Assembly: GCA_016199325.1 (NCBI GenBank)
Contig: JACQGW010000173.1
Span: 1-6,987, forward strand
Reading direction: 5' to 3'
From: Chloroflexota bacterium
GTDB taxonomy: Bacteria > Chloroflexota > Dehalococcoidia > JACQGW01
Length of the DNA stretch: 6,987 nt
A program made the translations under genes and the position numbers. Positions 1-5,442 of the stretch are shown here, piece by piece (the stretch's first letter is position 1; each line of letters begins with the position of its first letter). The notes under the pieces were generated by a model, which was not told the DNA's origin, did no database searches, and saw nothing but the letters and a program-made list of their open reading frames with translations.

Positions 1-558
1 CTCTCCGGCGGCCAGCAGCAGCGGGTCGCCATCGCCCGCGCGCTCGCGGCCGAGCCCCGGCTGATCATCCTGGACGAGCCGACGGCTTCGCTGGACGTCT
101 CGGTGCAGGCGCAGATCGTCCAACTGCTCGCCGACCTCCAGCAGCGGCTGGGCATCGCCTACCTGCTCATCTCGCACGACCTGCCGCTGGTCAGCCTCCT
201 GGCCCGCCGGGTCGCCGTCATGTACCTGGGCCAGATCGTCGAGATCGGCCCCGTCGAAACGATCTTCCAGCGCCCCGCCCACCCGTATACGCGCGCCCTG
301 CTCAGCGCGACGCCGCGGGACACGCCGGACCAGGTGAAGCGGCGCATCATCCTGCGCGGCGAGATCCCGTCGCCGATCGATCCGCCGGCCACCTGCCGCC
401 TCTACCCGCGCTGTCCCTACGCCCAACCCGATTGCCTCCGCCGGCCGACGACGCTCGACCCCGTTGCGCCCGGCCACGCCGTCCGCTGCCTCCGCTTCCT
501 GGAGGAGCACCGCAGCGGCGCCTGGGAGCCGGTCGAGCGAGCGCGCGTGACCGAGTAA
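1..558 (+). CDS. Oligopeptide/dipeptide ABC transporter ATP-binding subunit (OppF/DppF type), 5'-truncated
   Basis: This is the C-terminal 185 residues of a nucleotide-binding subunit that powers uptake of peptides or similar solutes through an inner-membrane ABC importer. The window opens exactly on the ABC signature LSGGQ (residues 1-5 of the fragment). Next come Walker B LIILDEP (21-27, D25 and E26), the D-loop SLD (30-32) and the switch histidine in SHDL (H59). The tail is the oligopeptide-transporter C-terminal extension: [13 protein letters not shown] (89-101), then a cysteine cluster at 132, 138, 145 and 163 of the form C-x5-C-x6-C. This extension is typical of Opp/Dpp/nickel ATPases. 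The Walker A half lies outside the window. Whether it is the D or the F subunit cannot be settled from this part; the short tail and the wording near H59 favour F. The M20 gene downstream on the same strand suggests shared substrates. The frame runs from base 1 and stops with TAA at 556-558. Confidence 0.95.
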   Translation, partial: LSGGQQQRVAIARALAAEPRLIILDEPTASLDVSVQAQIVQLLADLQQRLGIAYLLISHDLPLVSLLARRVAVMYLGQIVEIGPVETIFQRPAHPYTRALLSATPRDTPDQVKRRIILRGEIPSPIDPPATCRLYPRCPYAQPDCLRRPTTLDPVAPGHAVRCLRFLEEHRSGAWEPVERARVTE

Positions 559-572
559 GAGCACGTGTTGGA

Positions 573-661
573 ACCGCAGAGGCGCAGAGGGCGCAGAGGA
601 AAACGCAGAGTAACCGTCAGATAGCTCTGCGTTCTCCGCGAATCCTCTGCGTCTCTGCGGT
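573..661. repeat. Palindromic dispersed repeat of the CGCAGAG type
   Basis: The left arm (573-610) contains four CGCAGAG units, some spaced by about 9 bases. The right arm (625-661) is largely its reverse complement (CTCTGCG ... CTCTGCGGT), with a loop of about 14 bases. It would fold into a long imperfect hairpin in the transcript between the ABC ATPase and the amidohydrolase. Elements of this look, with an arm made of short tandem units and a complementary arm, are familiar from intergenic regions of several environmental phyla. I know of no assigned function. There is no T-tract, so it is not a typical intrinsic terminator. Confidence 0.8.
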
Positions 662-711
662 GAGATCTCGCGTGAATACCGATGGATCGGTGACACAGAA
701 TGGAGACTGCC

Positions 712-2025
712 ATGGAGCAACGGATTCTGGACCTGGCCCACAAGGCGAGCGCCCGGGCGGCGCTGGACCGGCGGGACTTCCATCAGTACCCCGAGCTGGC
801 CTACACCGAGCTTCGCACGGCGAGCCTCATCGCCCGGCGGCTGGCCGACCTGGGCTGGGCCGTTCAGGCGGGCCGGCCGGTGATGGCGGCCGAGAGCCGC
901 TACGGTATGCCGCCGGCCGGCGTGCTCGCGGGCCACTATGAGCGGGCGATCGCCGAGGGCGCCGACCCCGAGTTCCTCGAGCAGGTCAAAGACGGCTTCC
1001 CGGCGGTTGTCGGCAGCCTGAGCGGCGGCCGGCCCGGCCCGACTGTGGCGATCCGGGTGGACATCGACGCGCTGCCCATCGAGGAGTCGGCCGAAACGTC
1101 GCACTTTCCGGCCAGGGCCGGCTTTGCCAGCCGCCATCCCGGCGTCATGCACGCCTGTGGCCACGACGCCAACGCGGCGATCGGTCTGGCGCTGGCCGAC
1201 GTCTTCCTGGCGGTGCGGGACGAGATCGCCGGCACCATCAAGCTGATCTTTCAGCCGGGTGAGGAGGGCGGCCGGGGGGCCATCCCGATGCTGAAGGCCG
1301 GCGTTGTCGAGGGTGTCGACTTCTTCATCGGCCTGCACCTGGGCATGCGGGCGCCGTCCGGCACCATCTACCCGACGGTGACGGGATTCCTGGCCAGCAC
1401 GAAGCTGGACGTCGTCTTCAAGGGCAGCCCGGCGCACGCCGCCGCGGACCCGGAGCTCGGCCGGAATGCCCTGGTGGGCGCCGCCCAGGCCGTGCTGGGG
1501 CTCTACGCCATCTCCCGCCACAGCGGCGGGATGTCGCGCATCAACGTCGGCGTCCTTCAGGCCGGCACCAGCCGGAACATCATCCCGGATCACGCCCGGA
1601 TGCTGATCGAGACCCGCGGCGAGACCGCCGAGATCGACGCCTACGTCCAGAAACGCGCGCGGGCGGTCATCGAGGGCGCGGCCCTCGCTCACGACCTGGA
1701 GGTGGAGATCACCCCGGCCGGCAGCACGTCGACGTCACGCAGCGACCCGGCGCTGGCGCGTGTCGTCGCCGAGGCGGCCCGGGCGGTGCCCGGCGTCACG
1801 CCGGTCGAGGAGCCGCTGCTGGTGAGCGGCAGCGAGGACGCGACGTTCCTGATGCGCCGGGTCCAGGAGCAGGGCGGCCAGGCGGTCTACATCGGCATCG
1901 GCTCGGACATGCCGACCGGCCACCATACGCACACCTTCGACATCCAGGAGAAGGACCTGTTCGGCGGCATCGCCACGGTGGCTCTGGCCGCCGTACGATT
2001 GGGGCACGATCCAGACATACGATGA
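712..2025 (+). CDS. M20 family amidohydrolase, AbgA-like (p-aminobenzoyl-glutamate hydrolase subunit A family)
   Basis: This is a cytoplasmic metal-dependent hydrolase of amide bonds, 437 residues, almost the same length as E. coli AbgA (436). The N-terminal region reads RRDFHQYPELAYTELRTASL. The AbgA-specific insert with SRYGMP and the ERA...G segment precedes VAIRVDIDALPIEE. Metal-site motifs are HACGHD (H147, C149, H151), the catalytic pair E184/E185 in FQPGEEG, H209 in GLHLG and the late GHHTH (H404/H405). The central dimerisation lid contains FKGSPAHAAADPELGRNAL and RINVGVLQAG. I chose ATG 712 over ATG 700 because GGAG (702-705) sits 6 bases ahead of it. The 3' end overlaps the next gene by ATGA. 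AbgA of E. coli cleaves p-aminobenzoyl-glutamate as a heterodimer with AbgB; no AbgB partner is visible here, so the substrate may be another N-acyl amino acid or peptide, perhaps brought in by the upstream transporter. Confidence 0.93.
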   Translation: MEQRILDLAHKASARAALDRRDFHQYPELAYTELRTASLIARRLADLGWAVQAGRPVMAAESRYGMPPAGVLAGHYERAIAEGADPEFLEQVKDGFPAVVGSLSGGRPGPTVAIRVDIDALPIEESAETSHFPARAGFASRHPGVMHACGHDANAAIGLALADVFLAVRDEIAGTIKLIFQPGEEGGRGAIPMLKAGVVEGVDFFIGLHLGMRAPSGTIYPTVTGFLASTKLDVVFKGSPAHAAADPELGRNALVGAAQAVLGLYAISRHSGGMSRINVGVLQAGTSRNIIPDHARMLIETRGETAEIDAYVQKRARAVIEGAALAHDLEVEITPAGSTSTSRSDPALARVVAEAARAVPGVTPVEEPLLVSGSEDATFLMRRVQEQGGQAVYIGIGSDMPTGHHTHTFDIQEKDLFGGIATVALAAVRLGHDPDIR

Positions 2026-2459
2026 AGATTACCGACGTCGTCGCCTACTCCGTCAAGCTCCCGCAGGGCTACTTGTTTACGCAGCCGCGCACGGGTGTGA
2101 GCGACTACTTCCTCCGGCCCGGCTTCGATACCGTCTACTCGTTGAGGAACGAGGGGCTGCTTGTGCGGATCGAGACCGACGCCGGGCTCATTGGCTGGGG
2201 GGAATGTCTGGCGCCGGTTGTGCCCGAGGCTGTCGCCACCGTCGTCGTGCAACTGCTCCGGCCGATTGTCCTCGGCGCCGCCATCGGCAACTTTCTCATC
2301 ATGGAGTATCAGAGCAAGCTGCTCGAATCGATCAACGCGTCGCTGGCGACGCCCATCGCCGTCGAGGCGAGCCACATCGCCGTCCCGAACGGCCCGGGAC
2401 TGGGCGTCACGCTGAACGAAGCCGCCCTGGCACCGTACTGGACTGTCCATGCGTCGTGA
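2022..2459 (+). pseudogene. Mandelate racemase/muconate lactonizing enzyme remnant with in-frame loss of the catalytic barrel
   Basis: Residues 1 to about 84 are the N-terminal capping domain of an enolase-superfamily sugar-acid dehydratase or racemase: MKITDVVAYSVKLP, then LLVRIETDAGLIGWGE and a helix ending RPIVLG. Residues from about 87 to 145 read like the very C-terminus of the same family: AAIGNFLIMEYQ, then IAVPNGPGLGVTLNE. The family is usually 370-400 residues; this frame has 145. About 230 residues are missing between the two parts, including the KxK base, the three carboxylate metal ligands and the His-Asp dyad, so it cannot be catalytic. The join lies near 2274-2284 and keeps the frame. 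The ATG overlaps the stop of the amidohydrolase (ATGA), implying translational coupling in the original operon. There is no good ribosome binding site of its own. An assembly error that collapsed the middle of an intact gene is the main alternative. Confidence 0.85.
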
Positions 2460-2502
2460 AAACCCGCACGCGGAGACGCGGAGGCCGCGGAACGCGCACT
2501 AT

Positions 2503-2619
2503 CCGAGCCGCGACCGTGAGGGAGCGTTCCCCGGCGCGCGCAGTCGACTCGATACACCAGGCAGGAAGCTGCCGACCGCCAACTGCCGACTGCTGGCTGC
2601 CTTACGGTCGCGGCTCGGT
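2503..2619. repeat. Inverted-repeat module with CCGAGCCGCGACCGT ends
   Basis: The left end at 2503-2520 (CCGAGCCGCGACCGTGAG) is matched by its near-perfect reverse complement at about 2602-2619 (TTACGGTCGCGGCTCGG). Between them lie short units related to CTGCCGAC (2569-2599). The same pieces recur at 6858-6975, partly in the opposite order. The layout is that of a small non-autonomous repeat or REP-like unit. It is non-coding: every frame across it is arginine- or serine-rich with no family resemblance. Confidence 0.75.
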
Positions 2620-2620
2620 T

Positions 2621-2738
2621 CGGTGACTCCCCGCCGGAGTTGCTCGCCGGCCAGCGTGGTCGAGACCCTGACTCCCGGGAGCGCACTAGCGAGTGCGCAC
2701 GACGGACCTGCGCAGCGCCTCCGTAGCCTCCGCGCCCT
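2621..2738 (-). repeat. Dispersed repeat module, inverted copy of the module at 6745-6853
   Basis: Read on the minus strand this stretch closely matches 6745-6853 on the plus strand. Both contain GGAGGCTACGGAGG, then GCGCAGGT, then a 7-bp stem GCGCACT/AGTGCGC with a 4-base loop (2681-2698), then CTCCCGGG, GGGTCTCGACCACGC, GGCCGGCGA and GGCGGGG. Together with the adjoining inverted-repeat module it fills the gap between the enolase remnant and the convergent ester cyclase gene. Nothing in it looks coding. Confidence 0.8.
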
Positions 2739-2740
2739 CT

Positions 2741-2777
2741 CCTGTCCCCCCTTCCCTCGCAGGGAAGGGGGGACAGG
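2741..2777. repeat. Perfect 17-bp hairpin, C/G-rich, 3' of the ester cyclase gene
   Basis: The arms at 2741-2757 (CCTGTCCCCCCTTCCCT) and 2761-2777 (AGGGAAGGGGGGACAGG) are perfect reverse complements around the loop CGC. It starts 14 bases beyond the ester cyclase stop codon (minus strand) and could slow or end transcription from that gene. It has no following T-run, so it is not a classical intrinsic terminator. Its sequence resembles a dispersed palindrome seen in many environmental genomes, so a repeat is the safer reading. Confidence 0.8.
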
Positions 2778-2791
2778 GGGTTAGATCCGTT

Positions 2792-3223
2792 CTACGCGCC
2801 GGCCGGTGCCGGGACCACGCCGAGTTGTTGCAACATGCCGAGGTGATCATAATTGGCCCAGTGTTCCACCAGCTTACCGCCGGCCGCGCGGCCGATGTGG
2901 ATCTCCGTCCACGTCGCCTGCTTGCCTGTTGGCGGAATGCCCATGAACTCACCCTGCTGGGTACCGCGTGCCGTCAGGCGGAACACCACTTGGTCCCCTT
3001 CGGCGATCACATCGTCAATGGTGTAGTGGAAGTCGGGAAAGGCGCTGCGGACGATGGTGACGAACTGCTTCAAGCCCTCCAGGCCAGCCGGCAATCCAGG
3101 CGGGAGCGGAACATGCTCGACGTAATCGGCCGCGAATATCTCGTCGGCGATGGCGAGGTTCCCCTTGTTGAATACTTCCTCTGGGATGCGGCGAAGAATG
3201 GCCTTGTTCTGTTCTACCGACAC
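2792..3223 (-). CDS. SnoaL-like polyketide/ester cyclase family protein
   Basis: This is a 143-residue cytoplasmic protein with the compact alpha+beta barrel fold of the SnoaL/NTF2-like superfamily, the usual length for the family. The N-terminal helix region reads NKAILRRIPEEVFNKGNLAIADEIFAADYVEH, followed by GLEGLKQFVTIVRSAFPDF. The strands that build the pocket are TIDDVIAEGDQVVFRLTARG and the family-typical FMGIPPTGKQATWTEIHIGR. The end is LVEHWANYDHLGMLQQLGVVP. I chose the GTG at 3221-3223 because AAGGAG lies 8 bases ahead of it (plus-strand 3232-3237) and homology begins there; the frame could be extended upstream to 3268 without support. Members of this group are mostly annotated as ester cyclases without a proved substrate, so no reaction can be assigned. 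The gene stands alone, divergent from the DapA-like gene. Confidence 0.9.
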   Translation of the reverse strand: MSVEQNKAILRRIPEEVFNKGNLAIADEIFAADYVEHVPLPPGLPAGLEGLKQFVTIVRSAFPDFHYTIDDVIAEGDQVVFRLTARGTQQGEFMGIPPTGKQATWTEIHIGRAAGGKLVEHWANYDHLGMLQQLGVVPAPAGA

Positions 3224-3231
3224 GTTGTGCG

Positions 3232-3237
3232 CTCCTT
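3232..3237 (-). promoter_or_regulatory. Ribosome binding site AAGGAG deciding the GTG start of the ester cyclase
   Basis: Minus-strand AAGGAG lies 8 bases upstream of the GTG at 3221-3223. No comparable sequence precedes the ATG at 3266-3268, so the shorter product is preferred. Confidence 0.75.
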
Positions 3238-3266
3238 GAACGTCGACTCCTTCGGCAAAGCCGCTC

Positions 3267-3294
3267 ACCCTACTATGCTCCAGCCCGATGCCAA
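3267..3294 (-). promoter_or_regulatory. Possible promoter for the ester cyclase gene
   Basis: On the minus strand TTGGCA (3289-3294) and TAGGGT (3267-3272) are separated by 16 bases, about 44 bases upstream of the GTG start. The -10 match is mediocre (TANNNT retained). Confidence 0.3.
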
Positions 3295-3360
3295 CTCACA
3301 AGATCACCTCTTGCTCATTCACTGCCCACTTGTTGGTCACTTTGCTGCCTCGACGACATC

Positions 3361-3392
3361 GGAGGGACCAGGGACCACGGACCAGAAACCCG
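3361..3392 (+). repeat. Short tandem GGACCA-type repeat in front of the DapA-like gene
   Basis: Three imperfect units GGGACCA, GGGACCA and CGGACCA occur in a row and end in GAAACC. The same ending, ACCAGAAACC, occurs after the DapA-like gene at 4376-4385, in the same orientation. The repeat reaches to within about 17 bases of the chosen start codon and so occupies much of the leader. Confidence 0.6.
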
Positions 3393-3408
3393 AACGATGA
3401 GGACACCG

Positions 3409-4344
3409 ATGCCAGAACAGTTTCGCGGCGTCTTTGCCATTCCGCCAACGCCGTTCACCGACGACGGCGCCGTCGACGTCGTCTCCCTCCGGCGGGTCGT
3501 TGACTTCTGTGTTGCCGGCGGCGCCCACGGGATCGTCGCACCGGTCAACGCGTCGGAGGCGCCCTTCCTGACCGATGAAGAACGGCGACTCGTCGTCGAG
3601 GTCGTCGTCGAGCAAACCGGCGGACGCCTGCCGGTCGTCGCCGGCGTCTCGGGAGCCAGCACGCGAGCGGCCGTCGAGTACGCTCGGCATGCGGCGGCGG
3701 CCGGCTCTGACGCGCTGATCGCGATGCCTCCCTACGTGCGCCATCCCGGCGCCGACGAGATCGTCGAGTTCTACCGCGCGCTCGCCGGGGCCACCCGACT
3801 CCCGGTGTTCATCCAGAACTACGTCGCCCCGATCGGCACGCCGATGCCGGCGGCGCTCGTCGCCCGGCTCCTCCGGGAGATCGAAGGCGTCGACTATCTC
3901 AAAGAAGAGACGGCGGTGGCGCCTCAGGTGATGACGCAGGTGCGGACGCTCGCCGGCGACGCGCTCAAAGGCGTCATGGGCGGGATGGCGGGTCGATACC
4001 TCCTGGAGGAGTACGGGCGCGGCGCCTGCGGCACGATGCCGGCGTGCGAGGTCGTCGACGCGCACGTCGCCGTCTGGAACGCGCTGGAGGCCGGCGACGA
4101 GGCGCTGGCCCGGCAGCGGTTCCAGATGCTGCTGCCGCTGCTGAACTACGAGGCGATGTACAGCTTCGTCGTCTACAAGGAGGTGCTGCGGCGGCGCGGC
4201 ATCATCGCCTCCGGCCACGTCCGGGCGCCGGGCTCGCCCTCGCTCGACGAGCACAGCCACCGCGAGCTCGACGCCATCCTCAACGACCTGGAGCCGCTGA
4301 CGGGGTTTGGGGGTTCAAGGTTCAAGGTTCGTGGTTCAGAGTAG
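3409..4344 (+). CDS. Dihydrodipicolinate synthase (DapA) superfamily lyase, probably catabolic
   Basis: This is a class I aldolase-type TIM barrel of 311 residues. It opens FRGVFAIPPTPFTDDGAVD. The substrate loop reads PVNASEA where DapA has GTTGES. The barrel continues with LPVVAGVSG and GSDALIAMPPYV. Tyrosine Y138 in IQNYVAP and lysine K165 in YLKEETAV correspond to the proton-relay Tyr and Schiff-base Lys of E. coli DapA (Y133, K161). The arginine that binds the DapA product (R138 in E. coli) is replaced by glycine (G143), and the threonine pair of the loop is Asn-Ala. It is therefore unlikely to make lysine precursors; a 2-keto-3-deoxy sugar-acid aldolase or dehydratase fits better, in line with the enolase-family remnant nearby. 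ATG 3409 is preferred to ATG 3397 because GAGGA (3399-3403) precedes it. The last ten or so residues (GGSRFKVRGSE) are encoded by a GGTTCAAGG repeat and look acquired. Confidence 0.9.
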   Translation: MPEQFRGVFAIPPTPFTDDGAVDVVSLRRVVDFCVAGGAHGIVAPVNASEAPFLTDEERRLVVEVVVEQTGGRLPVVAGVSGASTRAAVEYARHAAAAGSDALIAMPPYVRHPGADEIVEFYRALAGATRLPVFIQNYVAPIGTPMPAALVARLLREIEGVDYLKEETAVAPQVMTQVRTLAGDALKGVMGGMAGRYLLEEYGRGACGTMPACEVVDAHVAVWNALEAGDEALARQRFQMLLPLLNYEAMYSFVVYKEVLRRRGIIASGHVRAPGSPSLDEHSHRELDAILNDLEPLTGFGGSRFKVRGSE

Positions 4345-4386
4345 TGCCCGTCTCAACCAGAGACCACAAACCACAAACCAGAAACC
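4310..4386 (+). repeat. GGTTCAAGG / ACCACAAACC imperfect palindromic repeat
   Basis: The left part (4312-4340) is built of GGTTCAA and GGTTCGT units. The right part (4354-4386) is built of ACCACAA and ACCAGAA units, loosely complementary to the left. It encodes the final residues and stop (TAG 4342-4344) of the DapA-like gene and then continues to 10 bases from the stop of the convergent membrane-protein gene. Built like the CGCAGAG and CGCCAAGA elements, it may belong to the same general class of dispersed hairpin repeats. Confidence 0.7.
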
Positions 4387-4396
4387 GTCGTGATTC

Positions 4397-4789
4397 CTAC
4401 CGCCGGCGCCGTGCCGGCCAGTCGTCCCAGGGGCGGGGGTCGGTATCGATCGGGCGGCCGCGCCAGTACGGGCGACCCGGCGGCCGGCTGGCGCCGATCA
4501 GGCCGAGGAGATAGGCGATGAAGAAGAGCGCGCCGAGGGCCAGCCGGAGGTAAAGTTGGAGCGGTCCGAACCAGGAGCCGAAAGCCCAGACCACGAGGGC
4601 AAAGGCGTAGGTCAGCAACATGAGCTGGCCCGGAGGCGGCAGCCAGCGGACCTGGTTCAACCGAACCCGCAGGAAGTTGCGCCAGAGTCGGACCTGGCGA
4701 CCGAATTGCCGCCGGCGTGGCTCTTCCGGCAAGAAGTCGTCCATCCGGCGGAGAACTTCTCGGATCTCCTCTTCGTACCGTCGGCCCAT
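4397..4789 (-). CDS. Small membrane protein with two predicted transmembrane helices, unknown function
   Basis: The product has 130 residues. The N-terminal third is charged and helical (MGRRYEEEIREVLRRMDDFLP, then an Arg-rich amphipathic stretch). Two hydrophobic segments follow, about residues 53-75 (QLMLLTYAFALVVWAFGSWFG) and 78-101 (LQLYLRLALGALFFIAYLLG), with a very short link. The tail is Pro/Arg-rich (RPPGRPYWRGRP ... ARRRR) and probably cytoplasmic. I do not recognise a named family. Small proteins of this layout occur in Chloroflexota genomes, as far as I recall. I chose the ATG at 4787-4789 because GGGGGTT precedes it by a few bases and the charged N-terminus starts there. A longer reading from 4912 would translate the MITE-like element and is rejected. 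A promoter-like sequence lies at 4961-4989, and the element sits in what would be its leader. Confidence 0.72.
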   Translation of the reverse strand: MGRRYEEEIREVLRRMDDFLPEEPRRRQFGRQVRLWRNFLRVRLNQVRWLPPPGQLMLLTYAFALVVWAFGSWFGPLQLYLRLALGALFFIAYLLGLIGASRPPGRPYWRGRPIDTDPRPWDDWPARRRR

Positions 4790-4825
4790 CGACAACCCCC
4801 GACTGGCGAAGCATCCCACGCACTG

Positions 4826-4936
4826 GAGCGGTTCCGACAGACAACGAACCGCCAAGACGCCAAGATCGCCAAGAAAGAAGACGCCAAGAGCGTCGGTTGG
4901 TCGTTTGGCCAATCCCTGCGCAGACCGCTCTAGAAC
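4826..4936. mobile_element. MITE-like element, copy 1
   Basis: This 111-base element shares 49 identical bases at its left end (4826-4874) with copy 2 at 6547, and the right end is also nearly identical. The ends are GAGCGGT and ACCGCTC, a terminal inverted repeat. Inner parts hold CGCCAAGA units on the left and GGTTGGTCG on the right, so the whole can fold back on itself. The right end is followed by TA; the left is preceded by TG, which could be a decayed TA target. There is no coding capacity, so it would need a transposase in trans; a Tc1/IS630-type enzyme is an inference from the TA flanks. It lies between a promoter-like sequence and the membrane-protein gene, and its right edge provides the VapC stop codon. 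Confidence 0.8.
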
Positions 4937-5442
4937 CGACGACCCGGAATCGTCACGTCAATTGTACCGCTCATTGGCTGCCAGGGCAAGCGCCCGAGCG
5001 TCATGAGATGTGCTTCAAGGAGTGGAGTAATGAGGTGTACTGGGAAGCCGTATCCGACAGCATTCCGGGCAAGCGGGCCATCGAAGGTCCAGAGCGCCGC
5101 GCCAAGCCGTCGGGCCAGAGCAAGATAGGCGGCATCGTAGGCGCTCTGCCGGCCCAGCCGAAGCGCAATGGTGACGACCTGGTCTCCATCCGCCTGCAGA
5201 GGGTGGTACGTGATCGGGAGGGCAACTACCGTCTGCCAGGCTTCCGCGATCCGCTCTACCGGGAACGCCCCGGCCGCGACGAGCCGGGTCAATCCACTCG
5301 CGACCTCGTACAGGAGCAGCGTTGGGGCATGCATCTCCTGACCGGTCTCAATCCATCCACGGATCAGCGCCTGAGCCGCCGGTTTCCGCGGATCGCCGCT
5401 CGCCAGCACGACAAGGACGTTTGCGTCGACGACAACAGGCAC
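4930..5442 (-). CDS. PIN-domain ribonuclease toxin, VapC family, with extended C-terminus
   Basis: This is a putative Mg2+-dependent RNase toxin of a type II toxin-antitoxin pair. The four acidic PIN residues are in place: D6 (VVVDANVLV), E46 (LLLYEVASGL), D103 (SAYDAAYLALA) and D121 (WTFDGPLAR). The catalytic domain ends near residue 137 (GFPVHLI), which matches the usual VapC length of 130-140. A further 33 residues show no family resemblance. That tail reads through a promoter-like sequence (4961-4989) and stops with TAG formed at the edge of the MITE-like element (4930-4932), suggesting that the original stop was lost. The start is a GTG (5440-5442) with no clear ribosome binding site, so translation may depend on vapB, whose frame overlaps the start by 79 bases. 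Confidence 0.9.
   Translation of the reverse strand: MPVVVDANVLVVLASGDPRKPAAQALIRGWIETGQEMHAPTLLLYEVASGLTRLVAAGAFPVERIAEAWQTVVALPITYHPLQADGDQVVTIALRLGRQSAYDAAYLALARRLGAALWTFDGPLARNAVGYGFPVHLITPLLEAHLMTLGRLPWQPMSGTIDVTIPGRRF
4961..4989 (-). promoter_or_regulatory. Sigma70-like promoter inside the vapC 3' end, facing the membrane-protein gene
   Basis: On the minus strand TTGCCC (4984-4989) and TACAAT (4961-4966) are separated by exactly 17 bases. Transcription would begin near 4953, run across MITE-like copy 1 and into the gene starting at 4789. This is the best-looking promoter in the window by spacing and hexamer match. Confidence 0.5.

Noticed and set aside
559..711. tRNA or other structured RNA gene in the gap before the amidohydrolase
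   Set aside because: The only strong fold is the CGCAGAG palindrome; there is no cloverleaf, T-loop motif or CCA-type end.
2449..2784. Small proteins encoded between the enolase remnant and the ester cyclase
   Set aside because: All frames here translate repeat modules (Arg/Ser/Pro-rich peptides) and none has a ribosome binding site or family resemblance.
2693..3400. 235-codon plus-strand frame opposite the ester cyclase
   Set aside because: It starts within dispersed repeats and runs antisense to a gene with clear SnoaL-like motifs.
3337..4260. 307-codon open frame on the minus strand opposite the DapA-like gene
   Set aside because: It is rich in Arg, Asp and His with no family resemblance and mirrors a clearly coding plus-strand gene; such shadows are common in high-G+C DNA.
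4790..4912. Longer N-terminus for the membrane protein starting at 4912
   Set aside because: The added 41 residues are translated mostly from the MITE-like element; the ATG at 4787-4789 has a ribosome binding site and begins the natural charged helix.
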